From the NCBI RefSeq assembly GCF_900102075.1, contig NZ_FNAV01000016.1:1-64000 (forward strand): 64,000 nt of DNA. Reading direction: 5' to 3'. Below are positions 44,683-52,029 of the stretch, in pieces; the first letter of the stretch is position 1; each line of letters starts with the position of its first letter. A model generated the notes under the pieces. The model did not search any database. It saw only the letters and a list, made by a program, of their open reading frames with translations, and was not told the DNA's origin. Source of the stretch: Salipiger thiooxidans. Its GTDB lineage: Bacteria; Pseudomonadota; Alphaproteobacteria; Rhodobacterales; Rhodobacteraceae. A program made the position numbers and the translations under genes.

Positions 44683-45222
44683 TCTGATTTGGCGTCGGCG
44701 CGGCCGGCCTGATCGAACGGGCCTTTACGACGATCCCGTCGCATCACATCCTCCAAAGCCAAAGCCAAAGCCAAAGCCAAAGCCAAAGCCAAAGCCAAAG
44801 CCAAAGCCAAAGCCAAAGCCAAAGCCAAAGCCAAAGCCAAAGCCGGTACCGAAGTCCAAGCGGTTCTGGCAAGGCGGCCGCCTTTCCCGGGTCACCGCTC
44901 TTGCCTTCCCCAGAGACGTCTCTCAATGCGTCGGGTCTCGGACCCGTTTGCAGCCGTCCTTCACGCAGCTCCGTTCAATTCGGCGCAGCGCCTCGCTTTT
45001 TTGCACTACACAGCGCCGTGCACGCCGTCCGAGCCAAAACTCTCCGCCCGACCGAGATGGTTCAGCAGGCCGTGTCACGCCGAGACGGCTGGATTCTTTG
45101 CTGTACGAGCCCTTCAAGGGGCCGCGTCGATGCTGTTGCGCTGAGTATGTGGGCAGATTGGCCCTGCATGCGCCCTGCCCCTTCGGCGGCCTTCCTCGGA
45201 TCCTGGCTGCCGGACACCCACA
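44683..45222. other. Spacer between Anbu and chemotaxis operons
   Basis: A 540-base gene-free region holding the hexanucleotide tandem repeat at 44755-44844. The remaining sequence (44845-45222) shows no supported gene. In plus-strand frame the repeat reads Lys-Ala and the frame stays open downstream, but no start codon lies between the TGA at 44710 and the repeat. A decayed gene is possible but not demonstrable. Confidence 0.45.
44755..44844. repeat. Perfect hexanucleotide tandem repeat (AAAGCC)15
   Basis: Fifteen uninterrupted copies of AAAGCC (90 bases), 72 bases after the anbu stop codon. It reads as (Lys-Ala)n on the plus strand, and as Leu-Ala or Leu-Trp dipeptides on the minus strand. 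Long perfect hexamer arrays are prone to slippage, so copy number is likely to vary between isolates. The sequence is not a CRISPR array: there are no spacers. Confidence 0.98.
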
Positions 45223-45753
45223 TCAGAACAACGTGATCTCGCCACTCGAAGGCGGCGGAGGTGCCACAACCGGCGGGGCGACCCGTTCAACCTCACCCGG
45301 CACGATGAATTGTTTCACGCGGCCGTCCGTCGGCCAGAAGCGGATCCGCCGCGCCGCGTTGCCCCCGGTGCTCTCGGATGCGATCGGGATCCCTTCGGAC
45401 TGAAGGAACTCTCGGGCGAAGGCGACGTTCGACACCCCGATGTCGCGCAATTGCGTGAGCATCTTGGCACCGCCGAAGAGCTTCGCAGTCATCCTGTTCT
45501 TGCGTGCACCGCGCTTCAAGAGACCGTTGATCAGGAGCTCCATCGAATATGCTCCATAGCGCACATCCTCGCCCTCACGTCCGGCCCGATGCGGCAGGAG
45601 GAAGTGGTTCATGCCCCCGATCTTCGCTTCGGGATCAGTGAGGCAGACTGCGGCACAGGACCCCAGGACGGTAGAGAGCACACAGGCCGGATCGTCGGAT
45701 ATGCGGTATTCGCCCTGGATCACGTTGATCAGCTTTTCGGGTCCTTCGATCAT
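45223..45753 (-). CDS. cheD: Chemoreceptor glutamine deamidase CheD
   Basis: A 176-residue deamidase that matures chemoreceptors by converting Gln to Glu in methylation regions. Catalytic Cys33 and His50 are in VLGSCAAVCL and GGMNHFLLPH, spaced 17 residues apart as in Thermotoga CheD. KLFGGAKML and the C-terminal GNAARRIRFWPTDGRVKQF motif are also family features. It has a proline-rich tail. It overlaps cheB by four bases (ATGA) and is the last gene of the chemotaxis operon. Confidence 0.94.
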   Translation of the reverse strand: MIEGPEKLINVIQGEYRISDDPACVLSTVLGSCAAVCLTDPEAKIGGMNHFLLPHRAGREGEDVRYGAYSMELLINGLLKRGARKNRMTAKLFGGAKMLTQLRDIGVSNVAFAREFLQSEGIPIASESTGGNAARRIRFWPTDGRVKQFIVPGEVERVAPPVVAPPPPSSGEITLF

Positions 45754-46829
45754 CGTGTCGTCATCCTCTGACTGGGACTTGCCTGTGGTGGCGCCGCGCA
45801 GGCGCGCAGGATCGCCGGGCCGATCTGTTGCAGCGGCAGGCTGGATTGCGCTGCGCCAAGCTCCATCGCTGCACGCGGCATGCCGTAGACGATGCTGGTG
45901 GCTTCGTCCTGTGCCATGGTGACCGCCCCTGCATCGCGCAGCGCGCGCAGTCCCTCGGCGCCATCGCGCCCCATGCCGGTGAGCAACGCTGCCACGGCGC
46001 GCCGCGCACCGGGGACCGCCGAGTGGAAAAGCGCGTCCACCGACGGCATGTGCCCGGTGATCGGCTGCCCGGGTTCCAGCACGATCCGCAGCGGGCTGCC
46101 TCCGGCCAGACGCATATGGGCGCGGCTGCCCGCCGCCAGAAGAATGTCCCCATGGCTGGCGGTCGCACCCTCCGCGGCTGGCCGCACCCGCGCCGCACAT
46201 TGTCTGTCGAGCAATCGGGTTAAGCTGTCCCCGAAGCCCCCGCCGGTATGCTGCACGATGAAGGTCGGCGGACAGTCGGCGGGGAAGCTGGAGAGAACGG
46301 TGAGCAGGGCATCGACCCCGCCGGTCGAAGCGCCGATCACGATGAAACGATTGGTTTTTGCCCTGTCCGGCACCACATTGGACGGAGGCGTGGGGCGGGA
46401 CGTGGGAGGGGTTTCAGTCCGAGGTGGGACTGGCGATACGCCATGGCGCCTTGCGGTCCGCGTAACGCTTCGCAGCGTTTCCACGAGGCGATCGGCAGGG
46501 ATGTCGGTGTCGATCGGGAACAGGTCAGACGTCCGTCCCCATGGTGAACCCTGATCACGCGCCGAGGCATCAGGCACCTCGGTGATCACGAGCCAGCGCA
46601 CGTCGAGCGTCGCAAACAGCGCGCGCATCACCTCAAATTCCGGAGCGCGCGCGAGCCGCCCCGCGATGACCACGGCCATCGGTTCTCGTTCCTCGACCTC
46701 GGCATAGGTCGTCATGAGATCGCGGGTCTCGGCGACGATCTCGATCCAGGGCGAGGCGCCGAGTTCTTCGGTCAGCCTTCGGCGCACGGATCTGTCCGGA
46801 ATGGCGATGACCAGCGAAATCGGATTCAT
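45750..46829 (-). CDS. cheB: Chemotaxis methylesterase CheB with degenerate receiver
   Basis: A 359-residue CheB. The C-terminal methylesterase (about 158-345) has the catalytic triad Ser168 (GASTGG), His194 (VQHTGGG) and Asp289 (GMGRDGAEG), so esterase and amidase activity is expected. The N-terminal region (1-125) keeps a receiver-like fold pattern, but the phosphoacceptor Asp and the acidic pair are missing: the usual LDxxMPxMDG segment reads VVIAGRLARAPEFE. A proline-rich linker spans 132-155. Control by CheA phosphorylation therefore looks lost. It starts 127 bases after the small DxxxQ gene. Confidence 0.92.
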   Translation of the reverse strand: MNPISLVIAIPDRSVRRRLTEELGASPWIEIVAETRDLMTTYAEVEEREPMAVVIAGRLARAPEFEVMRALFATLDVRWLVITEVPDASARDQGSPWGRTSDLFPIDTDIPADRLVETLRSVTRTARRHGVSPVPPRTETPPTSRPTPPSNVVPDRAKTNRFIVIGASTGGVDALLTVLSSFPADCPPTFIVQHTGGGFGDSLTRLLDRQCAARVRPAAEGATASHGDILLAAGSRAHMRLAGGSPLRIVLEPGQPITGHMPSVDALFHSAVPGARRAVAALLTGMGRDGAEGLRALRDAGAVTMAQDEATSIVYGMPRAAMELGAAQSSLPLQQIGPAILRACAAPPQASPSQRMTTR

Positions 46830-46956
46830 CGGCGTCCTCTTTCTGGTTCAGTACCGCAGCTTTCAACGGTCCACGGTGATGCTTGCGTTGCCGGTGCCCC
46901 GGGCGGGCCACCGGAATGGCGGGTCCGTCCCGCCGAACAGTCGCGTTCGGGCCCTG

Positions 46957-47313
46957 TCAGAACAGTTCCGGCGCGTTGGCCGACAGTTCTTCTAGGTGGC
47001 GCCCGGCAAGTCGACTTCGCAACTCGCGCAGCGGCACCTGCGACAGCTCGGGCGTGAGGTCGACACGGGTGTCGTCTGCAAAACGCGAGGACAGTTTCTC
47101 GACATATGCCGCCAGCGCGTCAGTGGATTGCGCAAGCATGTCGAGCTCCTGCAGGGCGGTGATCGCCACTGTGCCAAGGGATGCGCCGCCGGCGGCATAG
47201 AAGGCCTCCATCCCGTGTTCGAGTCGCTCGAGCCGAAATTGCAGCCGACGGATCTCCTGCGACAACAGCAACGAGGCCTTTCGAGGCGAGAGTTGGACAT
47301 CGGTCAGGGGCAT
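46957..47313 (-). CDS. Small chemotaxis-operon protein with CheZ-like DxxxQ motif
   Basis: A 118-residue, mostly helical protein. Residues 10-35 and 50-77 look like two long amphipathic helices. The second contains ALQELDMLAQSTDALAAYVE, in which Asp58 and Gln62 form the D-xxx-Q pattern used by CheZ to dephosphorylate CheY-P. CheT of Sinorhizobium meliloti, also from a che operon, is reported to use such a motif as I recall. The gene starts one base after the cheY stop (ATG 47313). I infer a CheY-P phosphatase or CheY-binding role; overall sequence similarity to CheZ is not evident. Confidence 0.65.
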   Translation of the reverse strand: MPLTDVQLSPRKASLLLSQEIRRLQFRLERLEHGMEAFYAAGGASLGTVAITALQELDMLAQSTDALAAYVEKLSSRFADDTRVDLTPELSQVPLRELRSRLAGRHLEELSANAPELF

Positions 47314-47314
47314 G

Positions 47315-47701
47315 TCAGAGCTTTCCCACCACACTTTCAATGCACTGCTTCATCGAGAGCGAGGTGAAAGGCTTTTTGATCATGTTGTTGAGGCCCCACT
47401 TCTTGGCGGCGGAGACCATATCTGGCGTCGGCTTTCCGGTGACGAGGATGAATCCAATCCGTTGCGTCGCCTTATTCTGGCGCACCGCCTGCAGCAGCCC
47501 GAGTCCGTCCATGTTGGGCATATTGAAATCGGACAACACAAGATGGACCGGGTTGGCGGAGAGCCTTGCAAGCGCCTTCTGGCCATCGTTTTCGGTCAGA
47601 TAGTTCTTGATCCCGATCTCATCGAGCGCCTGGGTAATCAGGCCCCGGGTCGTGGCCATGTCGTCGACCACCATGATGCGTAGCGAATCTTTCAGACTCA
47701 T
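47315..47701 (-). CDS. cheY: CheY-type response regulator
   Basis: A 128-residue single-domain receiver with acidic pair Asp13/Asp14, phosphoacceptor Asp58 (LVLSDFNMPNMDG), Thr88 (ILVTGK) and Lys110 (IKKPF). Being complete, it should be phosphorylated by CheA and bind the flagellar motor or serve as a phosphate sink. It is one of two CheY proteins in the operon and lies between cheR and the DxxxQ protein gene. Confidence 0.93.
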   Translation of the reverse strand: MSLKDSLRIMVVDDMATTRGLITQALDEIGIKNYLTENDGQKALARLSANPVHLVLSDFNMPNMDGLGLLQAVRQNKATQRIGFILVTGKPTPDMVSAAKKWGLNNMIKKPFTSLSMKQCIESVVGKL

Positions 47702-47710
47702 TTTTGTCTC

Positions 47711-48580
47711 CTAGGTCGCGGTGGCACTGCTCGCACCCGGTTTCTTGCGATAGGTCGTGACGCCGGCAGTGGTCAGCGCTTGCAGCGCCGGGCCAGTGAC
47801 ACGCTCGGAATGGCCGATGAAAAGGAAGCCGTCATCGCGCAACATCTCGGCGAAGCGGTTCCAGAGCGTCTGTTGGGTCTCCTGGTCGAAATAGATCGCC
47901 ACATTGCGGCAGAAGATCGCGTCGAACGGTCCGTGGAAGGGCCATGGCTCGATCAGGTTAAGTTCAGCGAACGAGATGAGCTTCCTGGTCTGGTCAATCA
48001 TCTCGAAAGCCCCAGAGGGATCGGCGACTGGCTTGGTCCAGCTCTTGCGGAGGTCTGGCGGGATCGAATCGGCTTCTTCCCGAGGGTACTGCCCGGCGCG
48101 CGCGCGGCGAACGACCGCCGGGTCGATGTCGGTGGCGAGGATTCGGACGTCTGTCCGCGCACTATCCGGAAGCACGTCGAGCAGCGTCATGGCGATCGAA
48201 AACGGCTCTTGACCGGAGGAGCATCCCGCCGACCAGATCCGCACGCGGGATTGCTTTCCCAGCGCTGGCGCGAGTTGGGATCTGAGTGTTTCGAAGTGGT
48301 GCTTCTCACGGAAGAAGCTCGTGACATTGGTGGTCAGGGCGGAGATCAGTTCGAGCCGCTCTTCGGCCTCGTCAGACTTGCCAAGCAGATTCATGTAGTC
48401 CTGAAACCGGGCGATGTTCCTGGCACGGAGCCTTCGGGCCAGGCGCGAGTAGACCAGTGGCTTCTTGCTTTCTGACAGGCTGAGTCCGAACTCTGCGCGG
48501 GCGAGACGGGCCAGCGCACGAAAGTCATCGTCGGTGAAATTGAACTCCCGCGGACCCAGTTCTGCCGGGGCGATGCTCAT
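47711..48580 (-). CDS. cheR: Chemoreceptor methyltransferase CheR
   Basis: A 289-residue SAM-dependent methyltransferase that methylates receptor glutamates. The N-terminal helical domain (about 15-75) is followed by a Rossmann methyltransferase domain with VRIWSAGCSSGQEPFSIAM (SAM site), LATDIDPAVV and DAIFCRNVAIYFD, ending LFIGHSERV. It overlaps cheW by four bases and precedes cheY by nine. Confidence 0.94.
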   Translation of the reverse strand: MSIAPAELGPREFNFTDDDFRALARLARAEFGLSLSESKKPLVYSRLARRLRARNIARFQDYMNLLGKSDEAEERLELISALTTNVTSFFREKHHFETLRSQLAPALGKQSRVRIWSAGCSSGQEPFSIAMTLLDVLPDSARTDVRILATDIDPAVVRRARAGQYPREEADSIPPDLRKSWTKPVADPSGAFEMIDQTRKLISFAELNLIEPWPFHGPFDAIFCRNVAIYFDQETQQTLWNRFAEMLRDDGFLFIGHSERVTGPALQALTTAGVTTYRKKPGASSATAT

Positions 48581-49044
48581 ACCGCCCCTCCCATGTCGTT
48601 ATCGAGGACTGCGTCGAGGTTGACGACTCGCACCATGCTCTCACCCACCGAGATGACGCCGAGGATGGCCTGCCGCGCCGCTTCGGATTTGATGTCGGGC
48701 GTTTCCTGGATCGCCGACTTGTCGACCGAGAGGATCTCAGAGACGGATTCGACGAGGAGGCCGATGGTGGTTCCGCCAGCGGCGGCTACGATGACCACGT
48801 TGCGTTCGTTGTCGGCGGTGGTGCCGAGCCCGAACCGAGCGGCGAGATCGAAGATGGGGATCACTGCGCCGCGCAGATTCATGACGCCCAGCACATCGTC
48901 CGGCGTGTGGGGAAGCTTCGTCACCGGGGTCCAGCGGCGGATCTCGCGGATCTGGGTGATCTCGAGGCAGAAGCTCTGGTCGCCGGACGAGAAGGTGATG
49001 AACTCGAACTGAGTTTCGGTGGGCGCTTCGACGACGTCAAGCAT
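48577..49044 (-). CDS. cheW: Chemotaxis coupling protein CheW
   Basis: A 155-residue CheW with the family's tandem SH3-like folds: FITFSSGDQSFCLEITQIRE at the N terminus, LRGAVIPIFDLAARFGL in the middle, and GLLVESVSEILSV. It bridges chemoreceptors and CheA. It overlaps cheA by eight bases and cheR by four, so translation is coupled. Confidence 0.94.
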   Translation of the reverse strand: MLDVVEAPTETQFEFITFSSGDQSFCLEITQIREIRRWTPVTKLPHTPDDVLGVMNLRGAVIPIFDLAARFGLGTTADNERNVVIVAAAGGTTIGLLVESVSEILSVDKSAIQETPDIKSEAARQAILGVISVGESMVRVVNLDAVLDNDMGGAV

Positions 49045-51184
49045 GGCGCAGCTCCATTCTGGCTGAGGATGCGGGCGGCAGGAACGGCGCCGCTGGGTTG
49101 AGTTTCACGAGCTCGTCGGGATCCAGGATCAGGGCGATCTTGCCATCGCCGAGGATGGTGGCGGCGGAGACGCCTGGGATGGCGCCGTAGTTGCTTTCGA
49201 GGCTCTTGATCACGACCTGTCGCTGGTCGTGGATCCCGCCGACACGAAGGGCGGTCAGACCCTGCGTCTCGGTGCTGACCAGCAGGAGTACACCGCCGCT
49301 GATGTCGGTCTCGCCTGCGGAGAGGCCGAGATTGCGCGCCACGTCGACAATGGGGACATAGGCGCCGCGGACCGAGATCACCTCGCCGCTGGTGCCGATG
49401 TAGTGCAGGTCCTTGCGGTTGGGTCGGATGGTCTCGATGATCGAAGCGATAGGAATGACCATGGTCTGGTCGGAGATGGAGATCACGAAGCCGTCCATGA
49501 CCGCGAGTGTCAGCGGCAGCACGATTGTGAAGGTCGTGCCATTACCAGGGGCGGAGCTGATGGAGACACGACCGCCGAGCCCGGCGACGGCATTCTTGAC
49601 CACGTCCATGCCGACGCCGCGGCCCGAGAGATTTGAGACCTCGGAGGCGGTGGAGAAGCCGGGCAGGAAGAGGAGGTTGTCGATCTCTTGCTCGGAGAGC
49701 TCGGCGTCGGGGGAAACAAGACCCTTCTCAACCGCCTTCTCGAGGATGCGCGGCCGGTTCAGGCCCGCACCATCGTCGGCGATCTCGATGAACACGCTGC
49801 CCGAGCGGTGCGACGCCGACAGGCGGATGGAACCGATCGGGTCCTTGCCTGCCTCGAGCCGCTTCTCGGGTGCCTCGAGCCCGTGGTCGACGGCATTGCG
49901 CACCATGTGGGTAAGCGGGTCGGCGAGACGTTCGATGACGGTCTTGTCGACCTCGGTCGAGTCGCCGACGGTCACCAGCTTCGACTTCTTGCCGGTCGCC
50001 TCGGAGGCTTCGCGGACGATACGGGACATGCGCTGGAAGAGCGGCTTCACCGGCTGCGCGCGGATCGCCATGACGCCTTCCTGGATGTCGCGGGCCAGCA
50101 GCTTGTAGGCCTCGAGCTCGTTGGTCAGGTGCGCCACTGCGGGCAGTTCCAGCTCTTCGATGCGCTGCGAGATCATCGCCTGGTTGATGATCAGCTCGCC
50201 CACGGTGTTGATCAGCCGGTCCACCCGTTCGAGATCGACCCGGAGCGTGGGGCGGGGGCCACGCGGCTCGTCGCGCGGGGCGGCCTGCTTCGCGCCGCCC
50301 TTCGACGAGGATGCGACCTGGACGAGAGCGGGGGCGGGGTCATCGTCGTCCTCGCCATCGTCCTCCATGTCGGGAAGGTCGATGAGGGAGGGCGCGGCCG
50401 GGCTTTCGATATGGGCCGGCGCAGGCTGCGGATCCGCGTCCTCGCAGACCGAGATCTCGAGATCGCAGAGCGCGTCGACGAATTCGAAGATCTCGTGCAG
50501 GACGGTCTCGTCCTCGGCGGTCTCGAGCGAGAGCTGCCAGTCGATCACCGCATCGTTGGGATCGAAGGCGTCGAACTCGGGCAGACGGCCCAGGTCGGCG
50601 CTGACCGACAGCGCGCCGAGCTCGGCCAGGGCGTCGAAGAGCAGCAGCGGCTCGTGACCGTTGGCGTAGAGCGCCGGGGTGGGGTTGAAGCGGATGTCGA
50701 AGCGCCGCACCGAGGCGACCTCGTCCGGCAGGTCGAGAGCCACGGGCCCCGCATCGAAATCGAGGCTCATCGCATCGAAGGAGAACTCTTCTTCCTTGTC
50801 GGCGTCGCCCAGATGCGCCTCGAGCTCCTTGAGGATCGTGGCCTCGGACTCGGCATTGGGCTCACGGCCGTCGCGAGCCGCCTCGACAAGGTCGGCGAGC
50901 TGGTCGCCCGATCGGTGGAAAAGCAGCATCAGCTCTTCGTCGACCTTCAGCACCTGCGAGCGGACCTTGTCCATCACCGTCTCGAAGGTGTGAGCGAAGC
51001 TCACCAGCCGGTCGAGCGCAAAGGCCCCGGCGCCGCCCTTGATCGAATGCACGGCGCGGAAGACGGCGTTCACCACCTCCATGTCCTCGGCGTTCTCTTC
51101 CATCGCCGAGAGACCCTCGACGAGCGCCTCGAGGAGCTCTTCGCATTCTTCGAAGAATGTATCGCGGATCGAGTTTGTCGACAT
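49037..51184 (-). CDS. cheA: Chemotaxis histidine kinase CheA
   Basis: A 715-residue kinase with an N-terminal HPt domain (His46 in AVHSIKGGAGAF), a CheY-binding-like P2 region (about 155-250), an acidic/proline linker (about 260-310), dimerisation domain (about 315-375), HATPase domain (HMVRNAVDHGLE, IADDGAGLN, GRGVGMDVVK) and a C-terminal CheW-like domain (about 555-705). It phosphorylates the CheY proteins of the operon. It starts three bases after the upstream cheY stop. Confidence 0.95.
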   Translation of the reverse strand: MSTNSIRDTFFEECEELLEALVEGLSAMEENAEDMEVVNAVFRAVHSIKGGAGAFALDRLVSFAHTFETVMDKVRSQVLKVDEELMLLFHRSGDQLADLVEAARDGREPNAESEATILKELEAHLGDADKEEEFSFDAMSLDFDAGPVALDLPDEVASVRRFDIRFNPTPALYANGHEPLLLFDALAELGALSVSADLGRLPEFDAFDPNDAVIDWQLSLETAEDETVLHEIFEFVDALCDLEISVCEDADPQPAPAHIESPAAPSLIDLPDMEDDGEDDDDPAPALVQVASSSKGGAKQAAPRDEPRGPRPTLRVDLERVDRLINTVGELIINQAMISQRIEELELPAVAHLTNELEAYKLLARDIQEGVMAIRAQPVKPLFQRMSRIVREASEATGKKSKLVTVGDSTEVDKTVIERLADPLTHMVRNAVDHGLEAPEKRLEAGKDPIGSIRLSASHRSGSVFIEIADDGAGLNRPRILEKAVEKGLVSPDAELSEQEIDNLLFLPGFSTASEVSNLSGRGVGMDVVKNAVAGLGGRVSISSAPGNGTTFTIVLPLTLAVMDGFVISISDQTMVIPIASIIETIRPNRKDLHYIGTSGEVISVRGAYVPIVDVARNLGLSAGETDISGGVLLLVSTETQGLTALRVGGIHDQRQVVIKSLESNYGAIPGVSAATILGDGKIALILDPDELVKLNPAAPFLPPASSARMELRHA

Positions 51185-51187
51185 GAG

Positions 51188-51562
51188 TTACACCACGTGT
51201 CCGGTGAGGCGGCGCAGCACCGAGACCAGCGAGGCGTCGTCGAAGGGTTTCACGATCCAGCCGGTGGCGCCGGCCTCTCGGGCGCGGGCCTTGAGGTCCG
51301 GTCCGCTTTCGGTTGTGAGCACGATGATCGGCACCGTGGTCCGGCTGGGGCCGCTGCGCAGCGTCTGGATCACCCCGAACCCGTCCATGTTCGGCATGTT
51401 GATGTCGGTGATCACCACGTCGGGCTCGACCTCGGAGAACTGTTCCACGCCTTCGACGCCGTCGCAGGCCGAGTGATATTCGAAGCCCGCACCCTCGAGC
51501 GAGACGCGCAGGAGGTTCCGGATGGTTCGGGAATCGTCGATCGCGAGGACTTTGGTCGTCAT
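51188..51562 (-). CDS. cheY: CheY-type response regulator (operon-proximal)
   Basis: A 124-residue single-domain receiver with Asp9/Asp10, phosphoacceptor Asp53 (VVITDINMPNMDG), Thr in VLTTES and Lys in WIVKPFDD. It is the second complete CheY of the operon, directly before cheA, and overlaps the STAS gene by four bases (ATGA, 51559-51562). Confidence 0.94.
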   Translation of the reverse strand: MTTKVLAIDDSRTIRNLLRVSLEGAGFEYHSACDGVEGVEQFSEVEPDVVITDINMPNMDGFGVIQTLRSGPSRTTVPIIVLTTESGPDLKARAREAGATGWIVKPFDDASLVSVLRRLTGHVV

Positions 51563-51843
51563 TGCAGCGGATCCTTGTCGAAATGATCGGGAGCGAGGCC
51601 AAGCCGTTCCAGCCCGGCGCGGAACGTGTCGTTGGCGTCTGTCAGTTGGAAGGCGATGCCTTCGCTCGCCCATTGCTTCTGCGCCACCAGCAGGATCTGC
51701 AGCCGGTGCGAATCGAGCCGTCCGACGTCGCGGGCCGAGATGGTGACCGGCAGGTGGCGGGCACCGAGCAGGAAGGGAACGAGCGCATCTTCGCCGTTGC
51801 GGTTCCGCGCGGGTTCGAGAGCGTGAAAGTGGACGTCGGTCAT
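51559..51843 (-). CDS. STAS domain protein of chemotaxis operon
   Basis: A 94-residue STAS-like protein (anti-sigma-factor-antagonist/MlaB fold). It has ISARDVGRLDSHRLQILLVA, corresponding to the conserved strand-helix with the S/T phosphosite region, and a WASEGIAFQLTD strand. STAS proteins at the head of alphaproteobacterial che operons are known, but their function is unclear. The ATG at 51843 gives the compact domain; the frame continues upstream without homology. First gene of the operon. Confidence 0.8.
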   Translation of the reverse strand: MTDVHFHALEPARNRNGEDALVPFLLGARHLPVTISARDVGRLDSHRLQILLVAQKQWASEGIAFQLTDANDTFRAGLERLGLAPDHFDKDPLQ

Positions 51844-52029
51844 GGCGGGGTCGGCACCTCTGGCAGCGTCGAGAGCGGAGCGACCGGTGGGACGATGCCC
51901 GATCCGGATCAGCAGAAGACATACGTGCGGTGTCTTAACAAAGCGTTCTGGCGCGACGTGAATCCGGCCCGTCTTGCGGCGCTCCGTCGAATTCTCCACA
52001 AACAGCGCAACAGCATTGGGAGAACGGTG

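Noticed and set aside
44352-44840. A minus-strand frame starting with a Leu-Ala dipeptide tract
   Set aside because: The tract is only the translated AAAGCC array and the rest is antisense to anbu.
44755-44844. CRISPR array
   Set aside because: Contiguous 6-base repeats with no spacers and no cas genes in the window.
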